A DNA stretch of 64,000 nucleotides from Christiangramia forsetii KT0803 (lineage in GTDB: Bacteria; Bacteroidota; Bacteroidia; Flavobacteriales; Flavobacteriaceae), in the NCBI RefSeq assembly GCF_000060345.1, contig NC_008571.1, positions 682,001 to 746,000 on the forward strand, written 5' to 3'. This document shows, piece by piece, positions 56,515 to 63,849 of the stretch. Each line of letters begins with the position of its first letter. Within the stretch, counting starts at the first letter, position 1. A model generated the notes under the pieces. It made no database searches. It was not told the origin of the DNA and was given only the letters and a program-made list of their open reading frames with translations. The position numbers and the translations under genes were made by a program.

Positions 56515-57408
56515 CTATTTACTACTAAACTGAGCAGAAACCTTCTCTGCTTTTCTACTTTCAGAATAGTCATAAAAACCTTCTCCAGACTTAACGCCAA
56601 TCTTTCCGGCTCTAACCATATTTGTTAATAGCGGGCAAGGCGCATACTTCGGATTTTTAAATCCGTTGTACATGACTTCAAGAATGGAATGACAAACGTC
56701 CAGCCCAATAAAATCTGCAAGTTGAAGAGGTCCCATTGGATGGGCCATTCCCAGTTTCATAACGGTATCTATTTCATAAACCCCTGCCACGCCATTGTAA
56801 AGTGTTTCTATAGCCTCGTTGATCATCGGCATTAAAATCCTGTTGGCAACAAACCCCGGGTAATCGTTCACTTCTACCGGAACTTTATTCAGCTTTTCTG
56901 AAAGCTCCATAATTTTATTGGTCACTTCATCTGTGGTGTTATAACCACGAATAATCTCCACCAATTTCATGATTGGTACAGGATTCATGAAATGCATCCC
57001 GATCACTCGCTCTGGATTTGAAACTACAGAAGCAATCTGGGTAATAGAAATAGAGGAGGTGTTTGAAGCTAAGATTGTATCTGCTGATGTTTGCTGATCC
57101 AGGTGTCTAAAGATCTTCAGTTTTAATTCTGTGTTTTCAGTAGCCGCTTCTACCACAAGATCTGCATTTCCAACTGCTTCAGAAATATCGGTATGGGTAG
57201 AGATATTATCCAAGGTAGATTTTTTCTGATCTTCGCTGATCTTTTCTTTAGACACCATACGATCAAGATTCTTAGAAATGGTATCGATCCCTTTTTTCAG
57301 ACTTTCTTCTGAAATATCGATCAATTGAACTTTGAATCCGCTTTGAGCGAATGTATGAGCTATACCGTTCCCCATGGTCCCGGCACCTATAACTGAAATA
57401 TTCTTCAT
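56515..57408 (-). CDS. 3-hydroxyacyl-CoA (3-hydroxybutyryl-CoA) dehydrogenase
   Basis: A 297-residue NAD-dependent dehydrogenase. The Rossmann loop is ISVIGAGTMGNGIAHTFAQ, ASNTSSISITQIA follows, and the catalytic histidine lies in IGMHFMNPVPIMKLVEII. Substrate chain length cannot be told, but this short form is typical of Hbd/PaaH-type enzymes on short acyl-CoAs. A hairpin repeat separates it from the Gfo/Idh gene upstream. Confidence 0.9.
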   Translation of the reverse strand: MKNISVIGAGTMGNGIAHTFAQSGFKVQLIDISEESLKKGIDTISKNLDRMVSKEKISEDQKKSTLDNISTHTDISEAVGNADLVVEAATENTELKLKIFRHLDQQTSADTILASNTSSISITQIASVVSNPERVIGMHFMNPVPIMKLVEIIRGYNTTDEVTNKIMELSEKLNKVPVEVNDYPGFVANRILMPMINEAIETLYNGVAGVYEIDTVMKLGMAHPMGPLQLADFIGLDVCHSILEVMYNGFKNPKYAPCPLLTNMVRAGKIGVKSGEGFYDYSESRKAEKVSAQFSSK

Positions 57409-57441
57409 TTTGTATTTTTTTTAGGAAGACTTTCCTGAGCC

Positions 57442-57496
57442 GTCATCCTGAACTTGTTTCAGGATCTCTTAGAAGCTGAAACAAGTTCAGCTTGAC
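57442..57496. repeat. Dispersed intergenic hairpin element, copy 4
   Basis: The best-preserved copy: left arm GTCATCCTGAACTTGTTTCA (57442-57461) running to 57467, right arm AGAAGCTGAAACAAGTTCAG (57471-57490) running to 57496. The two 26-bp arms match at 22 positions around a 3-base loop, so it would form a very stable hairpin. Confidence 0.85.
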
Positions 57497-57527
57497 AAAC
57501 TATTTAATGAAAGCCTTAGAATTCGAA

Positions 57528-58493
57528 TTATACATTAAAATTAGCAATTACCCGGTTCGCAACTTTGAGGGCATTCGCAGCCTGCTGCATCGTTACTACA
57601 GGTTCTTTATCATTATTGATAGCATCGGCAAAACTTTCCAATTCCTCTAGAATGGCATTATTTGCAGAAACATCAGGATTGTCAAAATAGATTTGTTTTT
57701 TAATTCCTTCAGCATTTTGAAGCACCATAGCATACTCATCAGGATTTTCAGGCGCATCTTTCATCTTCACCACCTCGCATTTTTTCTCCAGAAAATCTAC
57801 TGAAATATAGGCGTCACGCTGAAAGAACCTTGATTTTCTCATGTTCTTCATAGAGATTCGGCTTGCTGTTAAATTGGCAACACAACCATTCTCAAATTCA
57901 ATCCTCGCATTGGCAATATCTGGAGTGTCACTAATTACTGAAACTCCGCTGGCATTGATCTTAACCACTTTTGATTTCACCACACTCAGTACAGCATCTA
58001 TATCGTGGATCATCAGGTCTAATACAACGGGAACATCGGTGCCACGGGGGTTAAATTCTGCAAGTCTATGTGCTTCGATGAACATAGGGTTTTCAATACG
58101 ATCTGCAACCGCCTGAAACGCCGGGTTAAATCTTTCTACATGACCTACCTGACCTTTTACACCATGTTCTTTAGTAAGTTTAATGAGTTCTTCAGCCTCC
58201 TCGTAAGTATTGGTGATAGGTTTCTCAATAAAAAGATGTTTGCCTGCAGAAATGACCTTTTTTGCGACGTCAAAATGCGCCAGAGTAGGAGTGACCACAT
58301 CTATCATATCTGCCTCAGCAATTAATTCATCCAGATTTTCATACATCTTATAGCCAAATTCTTTAGCTACTTTTTCAGCATTCTTTTTATCTGCGTCGTA
58401 AAAACCGATAAGCTCATATTCTTCAGACTGCTTTAAAAGTTTTAGATGAATTTTTCCCAAATGACCTGCACCCAGGACTCCTGCTTTCAGCAT
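57528..58493 (-). CDS. Gfo/Idh/MocA-family oxidoreductase
   Basis: A 321-residue NAD(P)-dependent oxidoreductase. I start it at ATG 58493 (MLKAGVLGAGHLGKIHLKLL), directly before the Rossmann motif; the longer frame from 58586 would begin upstream of the exact -7 box at 58510-58517. HLFIEKPITNTYEEAEELI contains the family lysine (EKP), and NPRGTDVPVVLDLMIHDIDA forms the active site with its D-x-x-x-H-D. The sugar or other substrate is unknown. Confidence 0.9.
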   Translation of the reverse strand: MLKAGVLGAGHLGKIHLKLLKQSEEYELIGFYDADKKNAEKVAKEFGYKMYENLDELIAEADMIDVVTPTLAHFDVAKKVISAGKHLFIEKPITNTYEEAEELIKLTKEHGVKGQVGHVERFNPAFQAVADRIENPMFIEAHRLAEFNPRGTDVPVVLDLMIHDIDAVLSVVKSKVVKINASGVSVISDTPDIANARIEFENGCVANLTASRISMKNMRKSRFFQRDAYISVDFLEKKCEVVKMKDAPENPDEYAMVLQNAEGIKKQIYFDNPDVSANNAILEELESFADAINNDKEPVVTMQQAANALKVANRVIANFNV

Positions 58494-58509
58494 ATTTTTG
58501 CATTTTTCA

Positions 58510-58517
58510 CAAAAATA
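58510..58517 (-). promoter_or_regulatory. -7 box of the oxidoreductase gene
   Basis: On the minus strand TATTTTTG is an exact TAnnTTTG box about 16 bp before the ATG at 58493. It decides between the two possible starts. Confidence 0.65.
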
Positions 58518-58627
58518 GCATTTTGATATTAAATACTTTATAAAATTAGGCCAAATCCCGGACGGCATTTGCTTGGGATAAATCACATGCTTTGCCTAAT
58601 TTTATGCCTGATTAAAGCACAGAAAAG

Positions 58628-59269
58628 TTGAAGGATACTTACAGACATCAGGGGAAAAGACAGCAGTTGGTAAAAACCGTGAAAAAAAAGGGGATTACCG
58701 ATGAGAAGGTGCTTGGCGCTATAGGAAATATCCCGCGACATCTTTTTATGGACAGTAGTTTTGAAGATCATGCCTATCAGGATAAAGCTTTTCCTATCGC
58801 AGCAGATCAAACAATTTCCCAACCCTATACAGTGGCTTTTCAGTCTGAACTTTTAGAGATTAAAAAAGGGGAAAAAGTTTTGGAAGTTGGTACCGGAAGC
58901 GGATATCAAACCGCGGTTCTCTGTCTGCTAGGTGCTAAAGTATATAGTATTGAGCGCCAGCGTGAGCTCTATAAAAAAACGAAAAGTTTTCTTTCAAAAC
59001 TTGGTTACAGACCTAAATACCTGAGTTTTGGTGATGGTTATAAGGGAATTCCCGAGTATGCGCCTTACGATAAAATTATAGTCACAGCGGGAGCGCCAGA
59101 AGTTCCAAGAGACCTTTTGAGTCAGTTAAAAGTAGGGGGCAGGCTGGTAATTCCCGTAGGAACCGATGTGCAAACGATGACTTTATTCATTAGAAAATCT
59201 GCCAAGGAATTTGATAAAAACGAGTTTGGAGCTTTTAGATTTGTGCCCTTGCTGGAAGACAAAAATTAG
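58628..59269 (+). CDS. pcm: Protein-L-isoaspartate O-methyltransferase
   Basis: A 213-residue SAM-dependent enzyme that starts repair of isoaspartyl residues in aged proteins. VLEVGTGSGYQTAVLCLL is the SAM loop; AFPIAADQTISQPYTVAFQ and IVTAGAPEVPRDLLSQL are family blocks. The start is a TTG, reading MKDTYRHQGKRQQLVKTV, which matches the usual N terminus. It is divergent from the Gfo/Idh gene. Confidence 0.92.
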   Translation: MKDTYRHQGKRQQLVKTVKKKGITDEKVLGAIGNIPRHLFMDSSFEDHAYQDKAFPIAADQTISQPYTVAFQSELLEIKKGEKVLEVGTGSGYQTAVLCLLGAKVYSIERQRELYKKTKSFLSKLGYRPKYLSFGDGYKGIPEYAPYDKIIVTAGAPEVPRDLLSQLKVGGRLVIPVGTDVQTMTLFIRKSAKEFDKNEFGAFRFVPLLEDKN

Positions 59270-59317
59270 TTTATAATTGATAATGAATAATTGAAAATTA
59301 TCATTTTGAATGATTTA

Positions 59318-59406
59318 TGTTATTTCAAAAGGAGCATAGCCGAGGAGAAACCTATTGGGTAATACGATTTACCAGGAGATACCTCCCTTTGGTCGAGATG
59401 ACAAGT
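59318..59406. repeat. Second family of intergenic inverted repeat
   Basis: The left arm (from TGTTATTTC at 59318, with AGCATAGCCGAGGAGAAACC) and the right arm (AGGAGATACCTCCCTTTGGT, then CGAGATGACA, to 59406) are imperfect inverse complements. The arms recall a TCATTTCGA...GAGAAATCT motif that I remember as common between flavobacterial genes. A partial copy, GTTCATTTCGAAGAAGC, lies at 59509. Confidence 0.55.
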
Positions 59407-59590
59407 AAAATTGAACTCTGTTTTTAGTTGAATGATAACCGCACAATTCTGAAGACTGTCAATTTTAAGGTAGAAATATGAAATTTCAACTTTCTTTCAA
59501 AACTGGATTTGTTCATTTCGAAGAAGCACCGGGATTGAAAAATCTCTCTTTATCTATAAATCTTGACCTACATACTCTGAAATAATAACT

Positions 59591-59617
59591 AAAAAAGCCC
59601 CGTTTAAAACGAGGCTC
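59591..59617 (-). terminator. Terminator of the M28 peptidase gene
   Basis: GCCCCG / CGAGGC stem with one mismatch and a TTTAAAA loop; six A on the left give a U tract to the minus-strand transcript. Confidence 0.75.
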
Positions 59618-59641
59618 TTAATTATTAAAAGATTGTATAGT

Positions 59642-60661
59642 TTACTTTGCAGAATTATCTTCAGCTTTATCAACTACAAGTCTGGTATCACGGTTAGCGA
59701 TTTCCCAGGCAGTTAAAAAAGCAAGCTTAGCTCTTTTTTCCAAAGCTGAATAGCTGATTTTTTCAGCAGTGTCGGTAGGCTTATGGTAATCTGCATGCAC
59801 CCCGTTGAAATAAAATATTACAGGAATATTATTTTTTGCGAAGTTATAATGGTCACTTCTATAATAAAATCTGTTAGGATCATTTTCATCATTATATTTA
59901 TAATCGAGATCCATATTCATATACTTATTATTCACTTCTTCGCTTAATTCATGAAGTTCTGTACTCAACATGTCACTTCCAATTAAGTAAACATAGTTGT
60001 CGTTACCTTCATGTGCAGGATCTATACGACCAATCATATCCATATTGAGGTTAGCAACAGTATTTTCCAGGGGAATAATAGGATTTTCAGTATAATATTT
60101 AGAACCTAACAAACCTTTTTCCTCTCCTGTAATATGAAATAACAGAATAGATCTTTTTGGAGTATAACCGGCTTTTTTAGCCTTGGTGAATGCTTCTGCA
60201 ATTTCCAGAAGAGCCATAGGGCCAGAACCACCGTCATCTGCACCATTGTAAATATCACCTTCTTTACCTATCCCAACGTGATCATAATGCGAAGAAATTA
60301 CGATCACCTCTTCAGGCTTTTCGCTTCCTTCTATAAAGCCCAGTACATTTTCAGAAGCTTTTAGTTTTCCTTTGAAATACTCGGTAGGAATTACTTGGAA
60401 GTAATTGTTCATACCTTTAGGTGCTTTAATACCTAAACTTTTATATTCATTTACAATATATTCAGCCGCTTTTTTCTGACCTGGTTCCCCGGTGTTTCTT
60501 CCTTCATACTCATCACTGGCGAAAGTATATAAGTGTTCTTTTAATTCATCTGCAGTAATGGTATTGGCATATTCCATAGGATCTGCATTTTCGATATTTT
60601 TATTTTGGGCACCACATGCCGTAAGCAGGGCTGGAATGGCGAAAAGCAAAATTTTTTTCAT
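59642..60661 (-). CDS. M28-family zinc aminopeptidase lipoprotein
   Basis: A 339-residue exported peptidase. The signal peptide ends in LLTAC with lipidated Cys16. All M28 metal-site motifs are visible: SSHYDHVG, NGADDGGSG, TGEEKGLLGSKYY (catalytic Glu pair), NMDMIGR and, near the end, VIFYFNGVHADYHKPTDTA. It probably trims peptides at the cell surface. It is transcribed alone. Confidence 0.92.
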   Translation of the reverse strand: MKKILLFAIPALLTACGAQNKNIENADPMEYANTITADELKEHLYTFASDEYEGRNTGEPGQKKAAEYIVNEYKSLGIKAPKGMNNYFQVIPTEYFKGKLKASENVLGFIEGSEKPEEVIVISSHYDHVGIGKEGDIYNGADDGGSGPMALLEIAEAFTKAKKAGYTPKRSILLFHITGEEKGLLGSKYYTENPIIPLENTVANLNMDMIGRIDPAHEGNDNYVYLIGSDMLSTELHELSEEVNNKYMNMDLDYKYNDENDPNRFYYRSDHYNFAKNNIPVIFYFNGVHADYHKPTDTAEKISYSALEKRAKLAFLTAWEIANRDTRLVVDKAEDNSAK

Positions 60662-60873
60662 AATAATATTTAGTTTTTAAATAACTCCCGCCAATATAGC
60701 GGTTTTGATATTAATTAATTATAAGAGATTCATAAATATAGACTAGAGAGATGTGGAATGGTTTAATTGTGATGTGGATATATTGAGGGAGAATGAGAAT
60801 ACTGAAATTAAATAACCGAAACCTGCTGATTGCTAAAGCAATAAAAATTACTTCAAAAAAGATGGAAAATTAG

Positions 60874-60905
60874 TTGTTATAAATTAAAAAAGCTTGTTAT
60901 ATTTG
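60874..60905 (+). promoter_or_regulatory. tRNA-Ser promoter
   Basis: TTG (60874-60876), a 21-bp spacer and an exact TATATTTG (60898-60905) lie 35 bp before the tRNA. Confidence 0.7.
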
Positions 60906-60940
60906 CACCCGCATTCAGCAAATAGCTGATGAGGCACTCA

Positions 60941-61025
60941 GGAGAAATGGCAGAGTGGTCGAATGCGGCAGTCTTGAAAACTGTTGAGGGTCACACCTCC
61001 GGGGGTTCGAATCCCTCTTTCTCCG
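60941..61025 (+). tRNA. tRNA-Ser (anticodon UGA)
   Basis: An 85-nt class II tRNA. The acceptor arms GGAGAAA and TTTCTCC pair fully, with discriminator G at 61025. The anticodon loop CTTGAAA gives UGA, flanked by a 5-bp stem (GCAGT / ACTGT, one G-U). A variable arm (TGAGGGTCACACCTCC region) and a T loop GGTTCGAATCC follow. CCA is not encoded. The integrase gene begins 240 bp downstream, so its 3' end is the likely attachment site. Confidence 0.97.
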
Positions 61026-61050
61026 CTGAAAGACCTACAATAGGCACCAA

Positions 61051-61083
61051 AAACCCTGTAAATCAATGATTTACAGGGTTTTT
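61051..61083 (+). terminator. Strong terminator behind tRNA-Ser
   Basis: AAACCCTGTAAATCA (61051-61065) and TGATTTACAGGGTTT (61067-61081) are perfect inverse complements, followed by more T residues. It ends the tRNA transcript before the integrase gene. Confidence 0.9.
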
Positions 61084-61265
61084 CATTTTAGTTGATTTCA
61101 TTTTATATCAAATAATAGCAATCTAAAAGGGGCTAATTCGGTGGAGGTAGTATCTTTTTTAAAAGGTCCACCAGAGAGACATAAACAACTGTAATTAAGT
61201 AACTTAACTTAATTTTAAAGTTAATATTTTTTATTATATTGGTGGACATCGATGCACTAAAAATT

Positions 61266-62477
61266 ATGTCACTCCCACTTTCACTCTTATTTTTTATTAA
61301 AAAAAGTAAAGTAAACGCATCAGGAAAGACCACTATCTTCCTGAGAATAACGCTTGACGGACGTCGGTGCGAATTCAGCGTCCATCGCAAAATTAAGTTA
61401 GGCTGGTGGAACTCCCGAACCCAACTTGCACTTGGTAATTCCCCCGAAGCTCAAGAAATCAATAAGTATTTGAGTGTTGTAAAGAATAAGATTTATTCCA
61501 TTCAGCAGAATTTTGAACGAGAAAATATAGCTTATTCAGCATCAAGTCTTCGGGATGCACTTTTAGGAAAAGATAAAACTCAAAAAATGCTCTTAGAAAT
61601 ATTTCAGGAGCACAACGATAAAGTGGAAAGTCTCATCGGGAAAGATTTCGCCACCGGAACCGCCGAGCGTTATCGCACTTGTAAAAAACACGTAGCAGCT
61701 TTTGTAAAGCAGAAATACAATAAAAATGATATTCCTGTTCAAGATGTTGACCATAAATTCATCACAGGGCTTGAATACTATCTTAAAACAACTCGTAAGT
61801 GCGCACATAACTCTGCCATCAAGTATATCACCAATTTCAAAAAGATAATTCGCATTGCACACGCAAACGATTGGATCGATAAAGATCCCTTCTTACATTG
61901 GAAAGGTAAACTTAAGATTGTTGAGCGCGAGTTTTTGACGGAAGAAGAAATTCAAAAAATCATAGATCTCCATCTGAAAATGGAACGTTTAGACCAAGTT
62001 CGGGATATTTTTATTTTCTGTTGCTTTACCGGTCTGGCGTATGCCGATGTTAAAAAACTGAATAGAGGTGATATTAGCGTTGGTGCAGACGGTGAGGAAT
62101 GGGTAAAAACAAAACGCTCCAAAACCGATACCAGAAGTAATATCCCGATATTACCCATTGCTAAAACAATCATTGAGAAATATAAAGATAATGAGCTGCT
62201 GAAAGAAAAAGATTTGGTGTTACCTGTCCTAAGTAATCAAAAAATGAATGCGTATATCAAAGAGATTGCAAACTTGGCTGGCATTTCCAAGAACCTGACC
62301 TTTCATCTTGCTAGACATACCTTTGCAACCACGGTGACCCTTACGAACGGAGTTCCCATAGAATCTGTAAGTAAAATGCTGGGACATACCAACCTTAAGA
62401 CGACTCAGCATTATGCCAAGATTTTGGATATGAAAGTGAGTAAGGATATGGCAATTTTACGATCAAAATTTAAATAA
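61266..62477 (+). CDS. Tyrosine recombinase/integrase, Bacteroidota mobile-element type
   Basis: A 403-residue site-specific recombinase starting at ATG 61266 (a TTG at 61239 would add nine residues). An N-terminal arm-binding domain (about 1-95), a SAM-like core-binding domain (about 100-215) and the catalytic domain follow. Catalytic residues seen are His347 and Arg350 (HLARH), His374 (LGHTNLKTT) and nucleophile Tyr383 (QHYAKI). The first arginine of the family is missing: the helix reads FTGLAYADVKKL, with Ala258 in its place, as in other integrases of this phylum. It probably integrates and excises the element at tRNA-Ser. Confidence 0.92.
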   Translation: MSLPLSLLFFIKKSKVNASGKTTIFLRITLDGRRCEFSVHRKIKLGWWNSRTQLALGNSPEAQEINKYLSVVKNKIYSIQQNFERENIAYSASSLRDALLGKDKTQKMLLEIFQEHNDKVESLIGKDFATGTAERYRTCKKHVAAFVKQKYNKNDIPVQDVDHKFITGLEYYLKTTRKCAHNSAIKYITNFKKIIRIAHANDWIDKDPFLHWKGKLKIVEREFLTEEEIQKIIDLHLKMERLDQVRDIFIFCCFTGLAYADVKKLNRGDISVGADGEEWVKTKRSKTDTRSNIPILPIAKTIIEKYKDNELLKEKDLVLPVLSNQKMNAYIKEIANLAGISKNLTFHLARHTFATTVTLTNGVPIESVSKMLGHTNLKTTQHYAKILDMKVSKDMAILRSKFK

Positions 62478-62481
62478 GCTA

Positions 62482-62683
62482 CTAGAGAGGCATCCCATAG
62501 TATTTACCTATACGGTTGTATTTTAGCAGATTATCGTACTGGCCAGAAATTGGCCTGATTTCTTCCTGTTTTATTTTAAGACCCTTCCCAACGAACCTGA
62601 TCTTAACCCTCCGCTCAGTGTAGAGAATTTTTCACCGGTGGTACCCGTATTTTTTCCTTCACCAGCGGAACGTTTGTTTTCCC
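62482..62683 (-). pseudogene. Possible decayed gene remnant
   Basis: On the minus strand a 49-codon frame without a start codon runs from 62631 to the TAG at 62482 and ends in DNLLKYNRIGKYYGMPL. A 22-codon frame at 62618-62683, one frame over, contains NVPLVKEKIRVPPV. Together they look like a protein end broken by a frameshift, but the similarity that would prove it cannot be tested here. Confidence 0.25.
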
Positions 62684-62757
62684 TCAAAAAAATAAAACTT
62701 AAAATTCGTAAAAAGGGCTTGGCCGTTTATTTTGTTTTTCTTTTAAGTTTATAAGAA

Positions 62758-62846
62758 GGTACCAAATTTTGGCCTGGTCTCGGGACGCTGTTGGTCAATT
62801 TTTGGTACGCATGCGTACCGAGGGCTGTCCCGGATATGGGACGCTG
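62758..62846. repeat. Cluster of palindromes and repeats behind the HEPN gene
   Basis: Within 90 bp: GTACCAAA at 62759 inverted at 62801-62808, the perfect 16-bp palindrome GGTACGCATGCGTACC (62804-62819), GTCCC-GGATAT-GGGAC (62827-62842), and the direct repeat GGGACGCTG at 62782 and 62838. Protein-binding sites such as a recombination or transfer site are possible; no T run suggests a terminator. Confidence 0.7.
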
Positions 62847-62853
62847 AACAATC

Positions 62854-63723
62854 CTAAATGGAAAACTTGCAATGGACTTCCTTTAGATGCCCCAGCTGTA
62901 TCTCTCCCAAGTTGACGGCTTCATCGTAGAACCGTTCACAACGGTTAAGGGCCTTGTCCACGTCGGTGGACGAAAAATCGATCTTGCCCTTGAAGCGCAT
63001 GATATGGTGCGCATTGCAGAGCATATAAAATTGGCGCTGTAGCCCGAACGTTGTCCGGGAAAATACCCTTTGGGGCAAATCGGTAAAGAGACCACATAAA
63101 TGGAACAGATAGGACAGGGTATAATGGTTCGGGGAATATTCCCAAAAGATGTTCAAAAGGCCAAGGCATACCTGCTCCATCGCAAAATGCATTATCGCCA
63201 TCTGGGAAACGGCATCGTAGTTGACAGCGATGATGCCGACGGTCGAAAGGAGATACTCCGCCCGTTCCATACGATCTCGCCATGCTTTGCGGAACTGCTC
63301 ATATAGTGTTTCATGGAAGTATAAGCTCATTTTGCCCGATTCGGATACCATGTCGTCCTTCTCGAACATACAAGGTGCCCCGGAAACGATACGGTTCAAA
63401 AAATTGTCCCCTATGTTCAATCTTTTAAGGAGATTGGAAAGGGTATGGAAAATGACGTACACCTTACAACTTCCTTTCAATTTAGCGTTCAGTCCGTCCA
63501 TAAAGTCCTGTAGGTTTCTTGCCGGGGCCTTATGGCCGATGACCAAGAGGGTATAGGTGACCGATTTCCGTGGCACCTCGGATGACGGTGGCAGGTAGAC
63601 CTTCCGTTCGCTCCGCTCGGTCAGGATACCGATAACGTATACCGAATGCAAGGGGACCGCTTTCTTTAGCAGTGCGAGGATTTTATCCCCCTTTGGGAAT
63701 TTTTTGGGTGTCACCGTTTCCAT
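62854..63723 (-). CDS. Degenerate nucleotidyltransferase-HEPN domain protein
   Basis: A 289-residue protein from ATG 63723; an earlier in-frame start at 63777 is less likely. Residues about 25-125 look like a nucleotidyltransferase-type alpha/beta domain: HSVYVIGILTERSE, then YTLLVIGHK where active enzymes have a D-x-D pair, which is absent. Residues about 150-272 match a HEPN helical domain: FAMEQVCLGLLNIFW, NHYTLSYLFHLCGLF and HHIMRFKGKIDF, then the helix DVDKALNRCERFYDEAV. The R-x4-6-H nuclease motif is not evident. Such proteins accompany Bacteroidota mobile elements. Function is unknown; a toxin, antitoxin or regulatory role is possible. G+C is near 50%, unlike the chromosome. Confidence 0.7.
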   Translation of the reverse strand: METVTPKKFPKGDKILALLKKAVPLHSVYVIGILTERSERKVYLPPSSEVPRKSVTYTLLVIGHKAPARNLQDFMDGLNAKLKGSCKVYVIFHTLSNLLKRLNIGDNFLNRIVSGAPCMFEKDDMVSESGKMSLYFHETLYEQFRKAWRDRMERAEYLLSTVGIIAVNYDAVSQMAIMHFAMEQVCLGLLNIFWEYSPNHYTLSYLFHLCGLFTDLPQRVFSRTTFGLQRQFYMLCNAHHIMRFKGKIDFSSTDVDKALNRCERFYDEAVNLGEIQLGHLKEVHCKFSI

Positions 63724-63728
63724 GATAT

Positions 63729-63751
63729 GCTGTTTTAGATAAATAAACAGC
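63729..63751. promoter_or_regulatory. Operator-like inverted repeat between divergent genes
   Basis: GCTGTTT (63729-63735) and AAACAGC (63745-63751) are perfect inverse complements, 6 bp upstream of the HEPN-gene start. A second pair, AAGTAC at 63761 and GTACTT at 63783, follows. They could bind the XRE regulator encoded next door. Confidence 0.35.
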
Positions 63752-63837
63752 AAAGCTGTCAAGTACCGAACCAGCACCGTTTGTACTTTACCGCATGTTA
63801 ATTGTTTTTTACCCGTTACGGATTGTATGAAAAATCA

Positions 63838-63845
63838 TATATTTG
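63838..63845 (+). promoter_or_regulatory. -7 box of the XRE regulator gene
   Basis: TATATTTG is an exact TAnnTTTG box ending 5 bp before the ATG at 63850, which again suggests a leaderless mRNA. Confidence 0.55.
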
Positions 63846-63849
63846 ATAT

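Larger units (their letters stand above)
59270..59641. other. 372-bp intergenic region with hairpin repeats and a terminator
   Basis: No convincing gene is present. It holds an inverted repeat of a second family (59318-59406), a half copy of it near 59509-59555, and the terminator of the M28 peptidase gene at 59591-59617. A 35-codon frame at 59478-59585 overlaps the half copy and is not supported. Confidence 0.55.
62478..62853. other. 376-bp spacer inside the island
   Basis: It shows no intact gene. Minus-strand frames at 62482-62683 look like decayed coding sequence, and 62758-62846 is dense in inverted and direct repeats. Confidence 0.5.

Noticed and set aside
59478-59585. 35-codon small ORF before the M28 terminator
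   Set aside because: It overlaps a partial copy of an intergenic repeat and has no promoter of its own; the peptide follows from the repeat sequence.
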